The notes: generated by a model from the letters alone, not told the origin. A stretch of 64,000 nt of DNA from JTS-RE37 sp041743425 (GCA_041743425.1 JBGTMS010000202.1:1-64000); one strand, 5' to 3'. Counted from the stretch's first letter, positions 1-9,499 are shown. Made by a program: numbers and translations.

Positions 1-24
1 TAATTCTGGTAGTTCAAAAGCCAT
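1..24 (-). CDS. Superoxide dismutase (Fe/Mn), first 8 codons only
   Basis: Only the start of this gene lies in the window. The minus strand from base 24 reads ATG followed by codons for MAFELPEL. This is the characteristic N-terminus of Fe/Mn superoxide dismutases, which convert superoxide to oxygen and hydrogen peroxide in the cytoplasm. A Bacteroidetes -7 box (TAAATTTG on the minus strand, bases 58-65) lies about 34 bases upstream of the start. It diverges from the AddA-like helicase gene. With eight residues visible the call rests on the signature and the promoter alone. Confidence 0.6.
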
Positions 25-57
25 ATTCTGTGTTTTTAAGTTATTATTCTCGTTTCC

Positions 58-65
58 CAAATTTA
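58..65 (-). promoter_or_regulatory. Putative -7 box for the superoxide dismutase gene
   Basis: The minus strand reads TAAATTTG, an exact match to the Bacteroidetes -7 consensus TAnnTTTG. It would start transcription about 27 bases before the ATG at base 24. I see no TTTG at the expected -33 position, so support is partial. Confidence 0.4.
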
Positions 66-141
66 CGGTTTTTAACATATATAATCCCCTAATTATTTGT
101 TAAGAACAGCAGCAGATTCCGTATTTTGCAATTAAAATAAA

Positions 142-3100
142 CTGCTGTCCAATCCCTACAAAATCTTCTCTGCTTCTGCCGGTTCGGGTAAAACCTTTAC
201 CCTGGTGAAAGAATATCTGAAACTCCTCCTGGCTCCCGATTCATCAGGGAACATTCGGGAGTTACTCGCCATTACTTTCACAAATAAGGCAGTGAATGAA
301 ATGAAAACCCGGATCCTGGATAGTCTGGATCAATTCAGAAAGTCAACCAAGTCTGACTTATTCACCGCAATACTGTCTGAACTGGAATTGGATCCTCAGG
401 CACTTCAACAGATGGCGCAGATACGGTTAAAGCAACTTCTTCACAATTATGCATTTTTTGACATCTCTACCATCGATAAGTTCAACCACCGCCTCATCCG
501 CACTTTTGCGCGGGATCTCAAACTCCCACAGAATTTTGAAGTGGTTATTGAGACCGACTTGCTGCTGGAGGAAGCTGTGGAAAATCTCATAGCCAGGGCA
601 GGATATGATCAAAAACTCACAGGGGTGCTCATTGATTTTGCACTGGAAAAAATTGGGGATGACAAAAGCTGGGACATCACATTCGACCTGAAGAACATCG
701 GAAAACTGATTTTTGAGGAAAATCACCAGGAACCTTTAAAACACCTGGAAGGAAGGTCGATGGACGATTTCCTGAACTTAAAAGTGGTACTTCTAAGGAC
801 CATGCGTCAAATAAAGGAAGATGTGGTGAAGCTGGCACAGGAGATCCTAGTCATCATAGCAGAAAATGGACTTGAAGATTCCGATTTCAGCAGCGGCTAT
901 TTTCCAAAGTTTATTAAAAAAATACAAAGTGGCGATCTTCAGTTTGACTATCAGACCTCCTGGAAAGATCAATTTGATATGCTCCCGCTCTATGCAAAAA
1001 AATGTCCGGATACGATTAAAGCAACCCTTGATACGCTCCATCCTGAATTCAACAGGCGCTTCCAGCATATTAAATCCGAGTCCATGCGCTATGCATTTCT
1101 AAGGAACATCTATAATAACCTGGTGCCTCTTACCGTGCTTAGTGCTATACAGGAGGAAATCCGATTCCTTCGCGAGGAAAGGGACCTGTTGCCGATATCA
1201 GCCTTCAATCAGATCATCTCAAAAGAAATAAAAAGTCAGCCTGCCCCCTTTATATATGAGCGTCTCGGAGAAAAATACCGCCATGATTTTGTGGATGAAT
1301 TCCAGGATACTTCCGAACTTCAGTGGACCAATCTGATCCCATTGTTCAGCAACGCCCTGGAGGGTGAGGATGCACGGGGAAGGCAGGGCTCTGTCATTCT
1401 GGTAGGTGACGCCAAGCAGGCTATTTATCGCTGGCGAGGGGGCAGGGCCGAACAATTTTTGGATCTCAGCAAAGGCCTGAGTCATCCGTTTGTTGTAGCG
1501 CCAGAGGTAAAGAATCTGGAGGTGAATCGGCGCAGCCACGAAGAAATTATTCATTTTAGCAATGATTTCTTTACGCTGATAAGCCCATTACTTGAAAATC
1601 CATCTTACGCCCAGATGTTTAAAGAGGGTAACCGGCAGGAAAGCAATTTCAGAAAAGGAGGGCTGGTTCAAATAGATTTTCTGGAAGACAATGGTGAGGC
1701 AGTTCCTGAAGCGTATGGAAGGAAAGTAATTGAGGCCGTTCGTTTGGCCAGAAATAATAAGTTTTCCTACAGTGACATCTGTATCCTCACCAGAAACAGA
1801 GCTCACGGGATTCTTTTATCAGGTATTCTGATAGAGGAGGGAATTCCGATCATCTCATCCGAAACCCTCCTTCTCAATTCGGATAATAAAATCAGGTTCC
1901 TGATAGGTCTGTTAACTTATAGCGTTCATCCCGAAGATGCTGAGAACCGGTACCAACTACTTTATTTCCTTACAGAAAACAACCTGGCCAGGCATGAATA
2001 TCTCAGAACTAAGCTGGAATTCGTTTCGCGTGCCCTACTGGAAGAATACGCATTTGACATCGAATTTTTCAAACGTTCCACAGTCTATGATGGTCTGGAA
2101 TATGCTATTAAACAGTTTAGCCTGGCCGGGAATTCGGATGCTTACCTGACCTATTTCCTGGATGAAGTTTTTGCGGTGGAACAGAAGACTGGTTCGGGGG
2201 TTTTTACCTTTCTGAATTACTGGGATGAGAAAAAGGAAAAATTGAGCATTGTTGCACCGGAAGGTTTGAATGCAGTTCAGATAATGACCATCCACAAATC
2301 TAAGGGTCTTGAATTTCCCATTGTGATCTTCCCCTTTGCAAATACCCCGGTAAGGGATTCCAAAAATTCAAAACTCTGGGTGTCTCTGGATATGGAGAAT
2401 CCGCAGGGATTCAAGGAAGTTCTCATCAGTAAAAAGAAGGAGGTTTCCGGGTATAATGCCATTGTTGCGCGAAAGTATGAGGAAGAAGAACAGAAACTGG
2501 AACTTGATGCCTTTAATGTCCTTTATGTCGCGCTGACTCGGGCCATTAGCGGCCTGTTCATCATTACGGAGAAAGACCTGAAAAAAAACGGGTCGCCGAT
2601 GCAAAATTACGCCCGGCTGTTTATCTATTATTTGCAGCAGAAAGGACTTTGGTCGGATACCCAACTGACCTATTCCATGGGCGCGTTGCCTGACTCAACC
2701 GATATGGTTCAAGAAGAAAATAGCGAAAGAACAATTCCCTTTATTTATAGTCACAGAAATAATCCGCTTTTCAGAATACTTACCGTTTCCGGAATGCTAT
2801 GGGACAGCAACAGGTCTGAAGCGATAAGCAGAGGAAATCTTATACATCACCTGATGTCCCTGATTCATTCAAAGGATGATCTGCCACCGGCTCTGGACGA
2901 GATGCGGCTTCAAGGGTTACTAACTCCGGGCGAGCTGATCCCACTTCGGGATATGGCCCTTCGCATCATGTCGCATCCCTTGCTGAAGACCAGTTATCAA
3001 AAAGGACCCATCATCAGGAATGAATCTGATATTATTACACAAAATGGGCTACTTTTACGACCTGACAGGATCGTAATCCGAGAAAGTAAAGTTACTGTGA

Positions 3101-3249
3101 TCGACTATAAAACGGGTAACAGAAACTCTTTGTATTCGCGACAAATAGAGGCGTACGCGACCGCACTTAGGGAAATGGGTTTCGAAATTGAAGATAAAAT
3201 CATCGTCTACATTGGTACTGAAGCCATAGATCTGGAATTAATAGCATAA
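142..3249 (+). CDS. AddA/RecB-like UvrD-family helicase-nuclease
   Basis: This is the helicase-nuclease subunit of an AddAB-type double-strand-break repair complex. It unwinds DNA ends and trims them for RecA loading. Numbering from a CTG at 142, Walker A (SAGSGKT) is at residues 12-18, Walker B DEFQDT near 385, GDAKQAIYRWRGG near 423, the motif V region TIHKSKGLEFP near 717 and YVALTRA near 795. A C-terminal PD-(D/E)XK nuclease motif ends in VIDYKTG near 993. The first ATG/GTG/TTG in frame (GTG, 205) lies after Walker A, and an in-frame TAA at 133-135 blocks any start further upstream. The only start-like codons between are CTG at 142 and 145. I chose 142 because it leaves a normal nine-residue lead before the SAS-AGSGKT segment. 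The AddB-like partner is at 5989-8733; kbl follows three bases after the stop. Confidence 0.9.
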   Translation: MLSNPYKIFSASAGSGKTFTLVKEYLKLLLAPDSSGNIRELLAITFTNKAVNEMKTRILDSLDQFRKSTKSDLFTAILSELELDPQALQQMAQIRLKQLLHNYAFFDISTIDKFNHRLIRTFARDLKLPQNFEVVIETDLLLEEAVENLIARAGYDQKLTGVLIDFALEKIGDDKSWDITFDLKNIGKLIFEENHQEPLKHLEGRSMDDFLNLKVVLLRTMRQIKEDVVKLAQEILVIIAENGLEDSDFSSGYFPKFIKKIQSGDLQFDYQTSWKDQFDMLPLYAKKCPDTIKATLDTLHPEFNRRFQHIKSESMRYAFLRNIYNNLVPLTVLSAIQEEIRFLREERDLLPISAFNQIISKEIKSQPAPFIYERLGEKYRHDFVDEFQDTSELQWTNLIPLFSNALEGEDARGRQGSVILVGDAKQAIYRWRGGRAEQFLDLSKGLSHPFVVAPEVKNLEVNRRSHEEIIHFSNDFFTLISPLLENPSYAQMFKEGNRQESNFRKGGLVQIDFLEDNGEAVPEAYGRKVIEAVRLARNNKFSYSDICILTRNRAHGILLSGILIEEGIPIISSETLLLNSDNKIRFLIGLLTYSVHPEDAENRYQLLYFLTENNLARHEYLRTKLEFVSRALLEEYAFDIEFFKRSTVYDGLEYAIKQFSLAGNSDAYLTYFLDEVFAVEQKTGSGVFTFLNYWDEKKEKLSIVAPEGLNAVQIMTIHKSKGLEFPIVIFPFANTPVRDSKNSKLWVSLDMENPQGFKEVLISKKKEVSGYNAIVARKYEEEEQKLELDAFNVLYVALTRAISGLFIITEKDLKKNGSPMQNYARLFIYYLQQKGLWSDTQLTYSMGALPDSTDMVQEENSERTIPFIYSHRNNPLFRILTVSGMLWDSNRSEAISRGNLIHHLMSLIHSKDDLPPALDEMRLQGLLTPGELIPLRDMALRIMSHPLLKTSYQKGPIIRNESDIITQNGLLLRPDRIVIRESKVTVIDYKTGNRNSLYSRQIEAYATALREMGFEIEDKIIVYIGTEAIDLELIA

Positions 3250-3252
3250 CGC

Positions 3253-4446
3253 ATGTACGGAAAAATTAAACAGCATCTGGAACGGGAACTGGAAAATATC
3301 CGGGAAGCAGGATTATTTAAAGAAGAGCGGATCATCACTTCCGCACAAGGAGCAGAGATTACAGTGTCTTCCGGGAAAAAGGTGATTAATTTTTGCGCCA
3401 ATAATTATCTTGGTCTTTCTTCACATCCGGAGGTGGTCAAAGCGGCCAAAAATGCTTTGGAAAGTCATGGCTTCGGCATGTCTTCAGTCCGCTTTATTTG
3501 CGGCACTCAGGACATTCACAAGGAACTTGAGCAGAAAATAGCTGCCTTTTATGGTACAGAAGATACAATCCTGTATGCAGCCGCATTTGATGCCAATGGC
3601 GGGGTTTTTGAACCTTTATTATCGGAAGAGGATGCGATTATTTCAGATAGTCTGAATCACGCATCCATAATAGACGGTGTCCGCTTATGCAAAGCGAAAA
3701 GATACCGCTATGCAAATAGCGACATGACAGACCTTGAAATCCAGCTGAAACAAGCGGATGCGGACAATTGCAGGTATAAAATAATTGTAACCGACGGTGT
3801 ATTCTCCATGGATGGCCTGCTTGCCCCTCTGGACGAGATTTGCCGGCTGGCGGAAAGTTATGATGCCCTCGTCATGGTTGATGAATGCCATGCAGCAGGT
3901 TTTATCGGAGCTACCGGTCGCGGTACATTGGAAGAAAAAGGGGTCCTGGGACGGGTGGACATCATAACCGGAACCCTCGGAAAAGCTCTGGGAGGCGCAA
4001 TGGGCGGATATACCACAGGGAATAAAGAAATCATTGAAATTTTGAGGCAGCGATCAAGGCCCTATTTATTTTCCAATTCGCTCGCACCGGCCATTGTAGG
4101 GGCATCTATCAAAGTTTTTGAGATGCTGGAAAATGATACAAGCCTGCGTGACAAACTGGACAAAAACTCCCGATATTTCAAAAAGGGGATAAAGGCGGCC
4201 GGATTTGATATCATTGATGGCGATTCGGCTATTGTTCCAGTCATGCTTTACGATGCAAAACTGGCTCAAAAAATGGCAGGTATGCTGCTTGAGAAAGGGA
4301 TTTATGTTATTGGCTTCTTCTACCCGGTTGTACCCAAAGGCAAGGCAAGGATCAGAGTACAATTATCGGCCGCTCATAAAACAGAACATTTGGATCATGC
4401 GATCCTCGCATTTACTGAGGTAGGCAAGGCATTAAATATCGTTTAA
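3253..4446 (+). CDS. kbl: Glycine C-acetyltransferase (2-amino-3-ketobutyrate CoA ligase)
   Basis: This is a pyridoxal-phosphate enzyme of the alpha-oxoamine synthase family. It cleaves 2-amino-3-ketobutyrate with CoA into glycine and acetyl-CoA, the second step of threonine catabolism through threonine dehydrogenase. The 397-residue length is normal for Kbl. Visible features are the start MYGKIKQHLERELENI, the NNYLGL segment that follows, the DECHAAGF stretch with the cofactor-contacting Asp and His, and the PLP lysine in GTLGKALGG (Lys244). It starts three bases after the helicase stop and so is probably co-transcribed with it. No threonine dehydrogenase gene is present in the window. Confidence 0.93.
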   Translation: MYGKIKQHLERELENIREAGLFKEERIITSAQGAEITVSSGKKVINFCANNYLGLSSHPEVVKAAKNALESHGFGMSSVRFICGTQDIHKELEQKIAAFYGTEDTILYAAAFDANGGVFEPLLSEEDAIISDSLNHASIIDGVRLCKAKRYRYANSDMTDLEIQLKQADADNCRYKIIVTDGVFSMDGLLAPLDEICRLAESYDALVMVDECHAAGFIGATGRGTLEEKGVLGRVDIITGTLGKALGGAMGGYTTGNKEIIEILRQRSRPYLFSNSLAPAIVGASIKVFEMLENDTSLRDKLDKNSRYFKKGIKAAGFDIIDGDSAIVPVMLYDAKLAQKMAGMLLEKGIYVIGFFYPVVPKGKARIRVQLSAAHKTEHLDHAILAFTEVGKALNIV

Positions 4447-4493
4447 ATGCTCTTTTTACCATATGAAATGCAACAAAAAAAATGAGAAATTGA

Positions 4494-4525
4494 TTTTGTT
4501 AATAATTTTTAACAACTTACATTTG
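4494..4525 (+). promoter_or_regulatory. Bacteroidetes-type promoter of the OmpA gene
   Basis: TTTTG at 4494-4498 and TACATTTG at 4518-4525 are separated by 19 bases. This is an exact match to the Bacteroidetes housekeeping promoter TTTG-N19-TAnnTTTG. Transcription would begin near 4532, about 28 bases before the ATG at 4560. Such a full match fits a highly expressed outer-membrane protein. Confidence 0.8.
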
Positions 4526-4559
4526 CAGCAAATAAACACTTAAACTTAAAAATTTGAAC

Positions 4560-5918
4560 ATGAAACAGCTTAGCAGATTATTGGTTGTTGGCCTACTTAT
4601 ATTAGGGTTTAACAACGTACAAGCGCAGGATGAAAATAATCCCTGGCAGGTTAGCTTTGGTGCCAACGCCATAGACGTTTACCCAACTAACGACAAGGAC
4701 GCTTCCTATCCTACTGGTACATTATTTAGTGAGTATTTCAACGCTTCGGATCACTGGAATATTCTACCTTCTATCTCCTATGTAGCAGTGAGTAAGTCTG
4801 TTGGCGATGGATTTGCACTGGGTGTTAGAGGTTCGTTGAATCGTATTGATAAACTGGGCGATGTCAGTGCTGATGATCTTTCTCACTATGCTGTTGATGG
4901 TACAATCAAATATCAAATTTTAAGAAATACTGTTATTGATCCATTCATTGAAATCGGTGGTGGTTACACTTGGGTGGACGAGATTGGTGCAGGAACGGTT
5001 AACGGAGGTATCGGACTAAACTTCTGGTTCTCTGAAAATATCGGCCTTACGCTCCAAACTCAGTATAAGCATGTTTTTGAGGATTACGGTGTTAAGCATT
5101 TCCAACATCTTGGCGGTATCTCCATCAAATTTGGAGGAACCGACACAGACGGAGATGGTATTGATGATAAAGATGATGCCTGTCCTGAAGTTGCAGGTCT
5201 TGAGGCTTTCAACGGATGTCCTGACACAGATGGAGATGGCATAGAAGACGGTAAGGACAGTTGTCCTAACGAAGCCGGATCAAAAGAAATGAATGGATGT
5301 CCTGATACTGATGGGGACGGAATTGCTGACAAAGATGATGCTTGTCCAAATGAAGCTGGTCTTGCCGCATTGGCCGGATGTCCTGATGGAGATGGTGATG
5401 GTGTTGCCGATAAAGATGATGAGTGTCCTACTGAAGCAGGTCCTGCTGAAAACAAAGGATGCCCATGGCCAGATCAGGATGGTGACGGTGTATTGGATAA
5501 AGACGATCAGTGTCCAGACGTAGCCGGTACAGTTGCTAACAAAGGATGTCCTGAAGTGACTGAAGAAGTTCAGAAGCAGTTGAATGAATATGCCAGAACA
5601 ATCTTGTTCGATACAGGTAAAGCCAGTTTGAATCCTTCTTCCACTGCAGTTTTTGTGGATATCATCCGAATTCTTAACGAGTATCCAAACGCTAAGTTTA
5701 CTGTGGAAGGACATACTGATAGTGTAGGAAGTGAATCATTGAATCAGTCTCTATCTGAAAAGAGAGCCAACTCTGTCAGGGATTTCCTTATAGCGGAAGG
5801 TGTGGCATCTGATAGGTTGACTGCCCTTGGATACGGTGAGTCAAAACCGATCTCTACCAATGATACTAAGGCTGGAAGACAGCAAAACAGAAGGACTGAG
5901 ATCAACTTAGTGAAATAA
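4560..5918 (+). CDS. OmpA-family outer membrane protein with TSP3 repeats
   Basis: This is an outer-membrane porin-like protein that anchors the membrane to peptidoglycan. I start it at ATG 4560 rather than the in-frame TTG at 4554 because the ATG gives a clean signal peptide (MKQLSRLLVVGLLILGF, cleavage after VQAQ). Residues about 25-195 form an OmpA-like beta-barrel. Residues about 195-335 are thrombospondin type 3 calcium-binding repeats of the form DTDGDGIDDKDDACP. The last ~110 residues are an OmpA C-terminal domain with GHTDSVG, SEKRA and the NRRTEI end, which bind diaminopimelate in peptidoglycan. It has its own strong promoter and a terminator and sits between the AddA-like and AddB-like genes. 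Confidence 0.93.
   Translation: MKQLSRLLVVGLLILGFNNVQAQDENNPWQVSFGANAIDVYPTNDKDASYPTGTLFSEYFNASDHWNILPSISYVAVSKSVGDGFALGVRGSLNRIDKLGDVSADDLSHYAVDGTIKYQILRNTVIDPFIEIGGGYTWVDEIGAGTVNGGIGLNFWFSENIGLTLQTQYKHVFEDYGVKHFQHLGGISIKFGGTDTDGDGIDDKDDACPEVAGLEAFNGCPDTDGDGIEDGKDSCPNEAGSKEMNGCPDTDGDGIADKDDACPNEAGLAALAGCPDGDGDGVADKDDECPTEAGPAENKGCPWPDQDGDGVLDKDDQCPDVAGTVANKGCPEVTEEVQKQLNEYARTILFDTGKASLNPSSTAVFVDIIRILNEYPNAKFTVEGHTDSVGSESLNQSLSEKRANSVRDFLIAEGVASDRLTALGYGESKPISTNDTKAGRQQNRRTEINLVK
5139..5560 (+). repeat. Tandem TSP3 calcium-binding repeats inside the OmpA gene
   Basis: About six in-frame units of 22-27 codons each begin with an Asp-rich loop (D-x-DGDG-x-x-D-x-D-D) and end with CP or GCP. The Asp spacing is that of thrombospondin type 3 calcium loops. 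The units form a stiff linker between the barrel and the peptidoglycan-binding domain. Confidence 0.85.
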
Positions 5919-5944
5919 GGAGTTCCCTTCTAAATAAATATGAA

Positions 5945-5977
5945 AAGCCCTGGCGGATTCGCCGGGGCTTTTTTTAT
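5945..5977 (+). terminator. Rho-independent terminator after the OmpA gene
   Basis: An 11-base-pair stem (5945-5955 with 5960-5970, one G-T pair) closes on the loop GATT and is followed by a run of seven T and more T-rich sequence. It ends only 12 bases before the ATG of the AddB-like gene. Confidence 0.9.
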
Positions 5978-5988
5978 TTTTGACTCGT

Positions 5989-8733
5989 ATGCAAAGTTTC
6001 CTGGAAGAAGTAGTGGAAGATGTCTGGCAAAAGCATGGTTCAACGGATGACCTCATTTTTATCCTCCCAAGTAAGCGTGCCGGGAACTATTTACGAAGGT
6101 GCCTAGCCAAAACGGCTGCGTCGTCGCTGTTTTCACCAGATATCTTTAGCACAGAATCTTTTGTGGAATCTATTTCTGGCCTCAAACCCGCCTCCGCCAC
6201 CCTGCAGCAATTTGAGTTGTATAAGGCCTATCTCGACCATCTCCCGGGCAAGAAAGAATCTTTTTACTCCTTCTCCAAATGGGGCAGGATACTTCTACAG
6301 GATTTCAGTGAGGTGGATAGGTATCTTGTCCCACCCGAGGAAATATTCAATTATCTTTCGGCCATTCAGGAAGTGAATCACTGGTACCTCCAGGCCGAAA
6401 AATCAGAAATGATGACAGCGTACATCAGGTTCTGGAACAACCTGGAATCGCTTTATCGAAATTTCAATGGGCGTCTCCTGTCGAGGGGCATTGGACACCA
6501 GGGACTGATTTATAGAACGGCCTGCGAGAACATCACAGCCTATTTATCTACAGCCCAACATAAGAAGCACATCTTTGTTGGTTTTAATGCCCTTAATACT
6601 GCGGAATCTCTATTGATCCAGCAAATTCTGCAATCACCCTCTTCCGATATCTATTGGGATGCTGATACATACTTCATAAAGGACGTCATTCATGAAGCAG
6701 GGTACTTTATAAGGCAACATCAACGCGATTGGCCCTATTTTAAGAATGGTTCCCTAAAAGGCCTCAGTTCTTATTTCCTGGACAAAAAGAAGATCCGTAT
6801 TGTAGGGGTACCCAAGCAGGTTTCTCAGGTAAAATATGTTGGATCCCTGCTAAGGGAACTGCAGCTGAACGAGCACAAGGAGCTCCGTAACATAGCGATA
6901 GTGCTGGGGGACGAGAGCCTGCTTAATCCTTTGCTAAATGGCATCCCGGATACGATCAGCAAAGTAAATATAACCATGGGGTATCCTTTGGCCAAAACTC
7001 CAATGGCAGGAATGTTCGAGCAGTTTTTTGAACTCTATCTCAATCCCGATAAGCAGGGTTGGACCTCAAACGATGTATTTGCTTTCCTTGGCCATAATTT
7101 CATCCAGCTTTCATTCCCGCATAAAGACGTTTCAAAGCTGCTAAAGGTTCGGCTGGAGGCTAAAAAACATCAGTTGAGACGGATAGATTTAAGTCAAATT
7201 AAGACCCTGCAGACCCACTGCGGCATCAATATGTCTCACTTGTTTTTTGAGACCCCGGTTGATCCGGCGAACTTTATTACACGATGCCTGGAACTTATTG
7301 GCCATATCCGTACGAATGCAGAGGCGAATGGTAATAATTTGACCCTCGAGTACCTCTATCGCTTTTATATCCTCCTGAACCAATTGCAGGACATGCTTGT
7401 ATCTTTTCCATATGTAGAAGACTTAAGAACACTCTATAGCCTGTTCAGAGAATTGGTTGAAGTGGAAACAATAGACTTTCGCGGGGAACCTTTTGAAGGT
7501 ATACAGGTTATGGGGATGCTGGAAAGCAGGAACCTCGATTTTGAAACGGTGATAATTACTTCAGTAAACGAAGGTATTCTCCCCTCGGGAAAATCAAATA
7601 ATTCGTTTATTCCGTTTGATGTCAAAAAGCAATACGGCTTGCCTACCTATAAGGAAAAAGATGCCGTATACACCTACCATTTTTATCGCTTACTTCAACG
7701 GGCGACCGCTGTTTATATTTTATACAATACACAGCCTGACGTCCTGGAAGGAGGGGAAATGAGCAGGTTTATTTCTCAACTATTACTTGATGAAAACCGT
7801 CCCGGCGATGTAGAACATATACTTGCCACTCCGCAACTTCAAACGGCTCCAATCACATTACAAAGAATCATAAAAGATCCGGAAGTAATGCAGCGCCTGA
7901 AGTTGATCGCTTCTACCGGAATATCTCCAAGTTCTCTATCGACCTATATCCGGAATCCGATCGCATTTTATAAGCAAAGCATCCTGGGAATACGTGAAGA
8001 TCCAGGCATCGAGACTACCATGGCAGCCAACACTTTTGGCAGTTTGATCCATCATTCCATGGAAGTATTGTACAGGACATGGGTAAATCGTTTATTGTCT
8101 GTTGATGGCTTAAAGGAATTACTTCCAGAGATAGAGACCGTAGTTAAAGCTCAGTTTGCCATCATTTACCCGCGAGAAATTAAGCCTCATGGAAAGAATC
8201 TTATTGCCTTCCATGTCATAGTAAGGTATATCACCAATTATATACTATTGGAAATTGAGGCCGTGAAACACCATCAGATAAAAATCCTGGCCCTTGAGGA
8301 AAAACTCACCCTGTCGCTGAATATTTCAGGAATACCATTTCCTGTGCTGCTCAAAGGCAACATTGACAGAATCGAAGAAAGGGACGGAACGCTTCGCATT
8401 GTGGATTATAAGACAGGTAATGTCAGGGTGCCACAACTCGCCATTATCGACTGGAACGAAATTATCAGGGACGCCGATCTGGATAAGGCTTTTCAACTGC
8501 TTTGCTATGCTTTGCTTTATGCGGACAAAGGACTGCCTGTAGAGGCAGGTGTAATCCCTTTTAAAAATCTGAGCCTTGGCTGGATACCCCTGAGCGCCAG
8601 GGATAAAAAAGGAAGTTCCGCCAATATCATTCTGATTGATACGCCAACACTTGAATTATTCAGGGAGCAACTTGCCAGGCTCCTCCTCGAAATATTCAAT
8701 CCTGAAGTGGATTTTATAGAATCCGCGCTATAA
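5989..8733 (+). CDS. AddB-like PD-(D/E)XK nuclease of the recombination complex
   Basis: This is the second subunit of the AddAB-type complex that processes double-strand breaks. Near the N-terminus is ILPSKRAGNYLRR, a helicase-like degenerate segment. The C-terminal nuclease domain begins with PSSLSTYIRNP near residue 648 (the place of the CPY motif in other bacteria), then FGSLIHHSME near 683 and the catalytic segment ending IVDYKTG near 810. I use ATG 5989 instead of TTG 5980, which lies in the terminator tail. At 914 residues it is typical of the Bacteroidetes family. The start lies just 12 bases past the OmpA terminator, so expression may depend on read-through. Its stop abuts the stop of the convergent SDR gene. 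Confidence 0.88.
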   Translation: MQSFLEEVVEDVWQKHGSTDDLIFILPSKRAGNYLRRCLAKTAASSLFSPDIFSTESFVESISGLKPASATLQQFELYKAYLDHLPGKKESFYSFSKWGRILLQDFSEVDRYLVPPEEIFNYLSAIQEVNHWYLQAEKSEMMTAYIRFWNNLESLYRNFNGRLLSRGIGHQGLIYRTACENITAYLSTAQHKKHIFVGFNALNTAESLLIQQILQSPSSDIYWDADTYFIKDVIHEAGYFIRQHQRDWPYFKNGSLKGLSSYFLDKKKIRIVGVPKQVSQVKYVGSLLRELQLNEHKELRNIAIVLGDESLLNPLLNGIPDTISKVNITMGYPLAKTPMAGMFEQFFELYLNPDKQGWTSNDVFAFLGHNFIQLSFPHKDVSKLLKVRLEAKKHQLRRIDLSQIKTLQTHCGINMSHLFFETPVDPANFITRCLELIGHIRTNAEANGNNLTLEYLYRFYILLNQLQDMLVSFPYVEDLRTLYSLFRELVEVETIDFRGEPFEGIQVMGMLESRNLDFETVIITSVNEGILPSGKSNNSFIPFDVKKQYGLPTYKEKDAVYTYHFYRLLQRATAVYILYNTQPDVLEGGEMSRFISQLLLDENRPGDVEHILATPQLQTAPITLQRIIKDPEVMQRLKLIASTGISPSSLSTYIRNPIAFYKQSILGIREDPGIETTMAANTFGSLIHHSMEVLYRTWVNRLLSVDGLKELLPEIETVVKAQFAIIYPREIKPHGKNLIAFHVIVRYITNYILLEIEAVKHHQIKILALEEKLTLSLNISGIPFPVLLKGNIDRIEERDGTLRIVDYKTGNVRVPQLAIIDWNEIIRDADLDKAFQLLCYALLYADKGLPVEAGVIPFKNLSLGWIPLSARDKKGSSANIILIDTPTLELFREQLARLLLEIFNPEVDFIESAL

Positions 8734-9447
8734 TTATTTGGCATCAGGGCGGCTGGGGCGGACTTCTATTTTACTGGGTAAAGTCCTTGGATTCATTCGT
8801 AACAAATCGACAACCAGTTGTCCGATATCCTCCGGCTGAATCTTCCAGTCATCCTCTTTGGAGGGTGTGTGCCCTCCAAAATGTGTAGCCACTGAACCGG
8901 GCATAATAGTTGAGACTTTGATGTCGTATTTTCTCAGATCAAGCATAGCTGCCTGTGTGAATCCGACCACCCCGAATTTGGTTGCGTTATAGCCGGCTCC
9001 CCCTGCAAAAAAATTGGTCCCCGCCAGGCTGGCCAGAGTAATATAATAGCCTTTGGATTTCTTTAAGGATTCAATCGATGCTTTTAAGGTGTGAAATACC
9101 CCGTTTAAATTGGTGTTTATCATTGCGTTCCATTCTTCAAAGCTCAGGGTATCCACCGGTGCAAAATGTCCAAGGCCTGCATTGGCAAGAACCACATCAA
9201 GTTGCCCCCACTTTTCAATAATTTGTTGGACAGCATGTTGCTCGTCCTTAACTTGGGTTACGTCAGACTGTATTGCGAGTACTTTGCCGGCAGATCCGAG
9301 GTGAGTCGCTGCCTCCTGTACCGTATTCAGGCTCCTTCCACTAATTGCAACGCGCATTCCGGCTTGCGCAAGGACTTCAGCTATTCCAAATCCAATTCCG
9401 CGCGAACCACCGGTGATATAGGCAACCTTATTCGTTAAATCTGTCAT
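8734..9447 (-). CDS. Short-chain dehydrogenase/reductase (SDR)
   Basis: This is an NAD(P)-dependent oxidoreductase of the classical SDR family; the substrate cannot be told from sequence. The nucleotide motif TGGSRGIG is at residues 12-19 and NAG at 89-91. The catalytic set is Asn113, Ser140, Tyr153 and Lys157 (YNATK), and MPGSV follows. At 237 residues it is a single-domain enzyme close to 3-ketoacyl-ACP reductases in style, but it lies outside the fatty-acid cluster. It is convergent with the AddB-like gene, with adjacent stop codons. Confidence 0.88.
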   Translation of the reverse strand: MTDLTNKVAYITGGSRGIGFGIAEVLAQAGMRVAISGRSLNTVQEAATHLGSAGKVLAIQSDVTQVKDEQHAVQQIIEKWGQLDVVLANAGLGHFAPVDTLSFEEWNAMINTNLNGVFHTLKASIESLKKSKGYYITLASLAGTNFFAGGAGYNATKFGVVGFTQAAMLDLRKYDIKVSTIMPGSVATHFGGHTPSKEDDWKIQPEDIGQLVVDLLRMNPRTLPSKIEVRPSRPDAK

Positions 9448-9499
9448 AGGGAAATCGTTTAAGTGAAATTACGAGGAACCTGCCTTCCCTGAAAGTCAG

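Noticed and set aside
5084..5714. Long minus-strand frames opposite the TSP3 repeats
   Set aside because: Repeated GAT/GGT codons on the coding strand leave the opposite strand open by composition. There is no independent signal.
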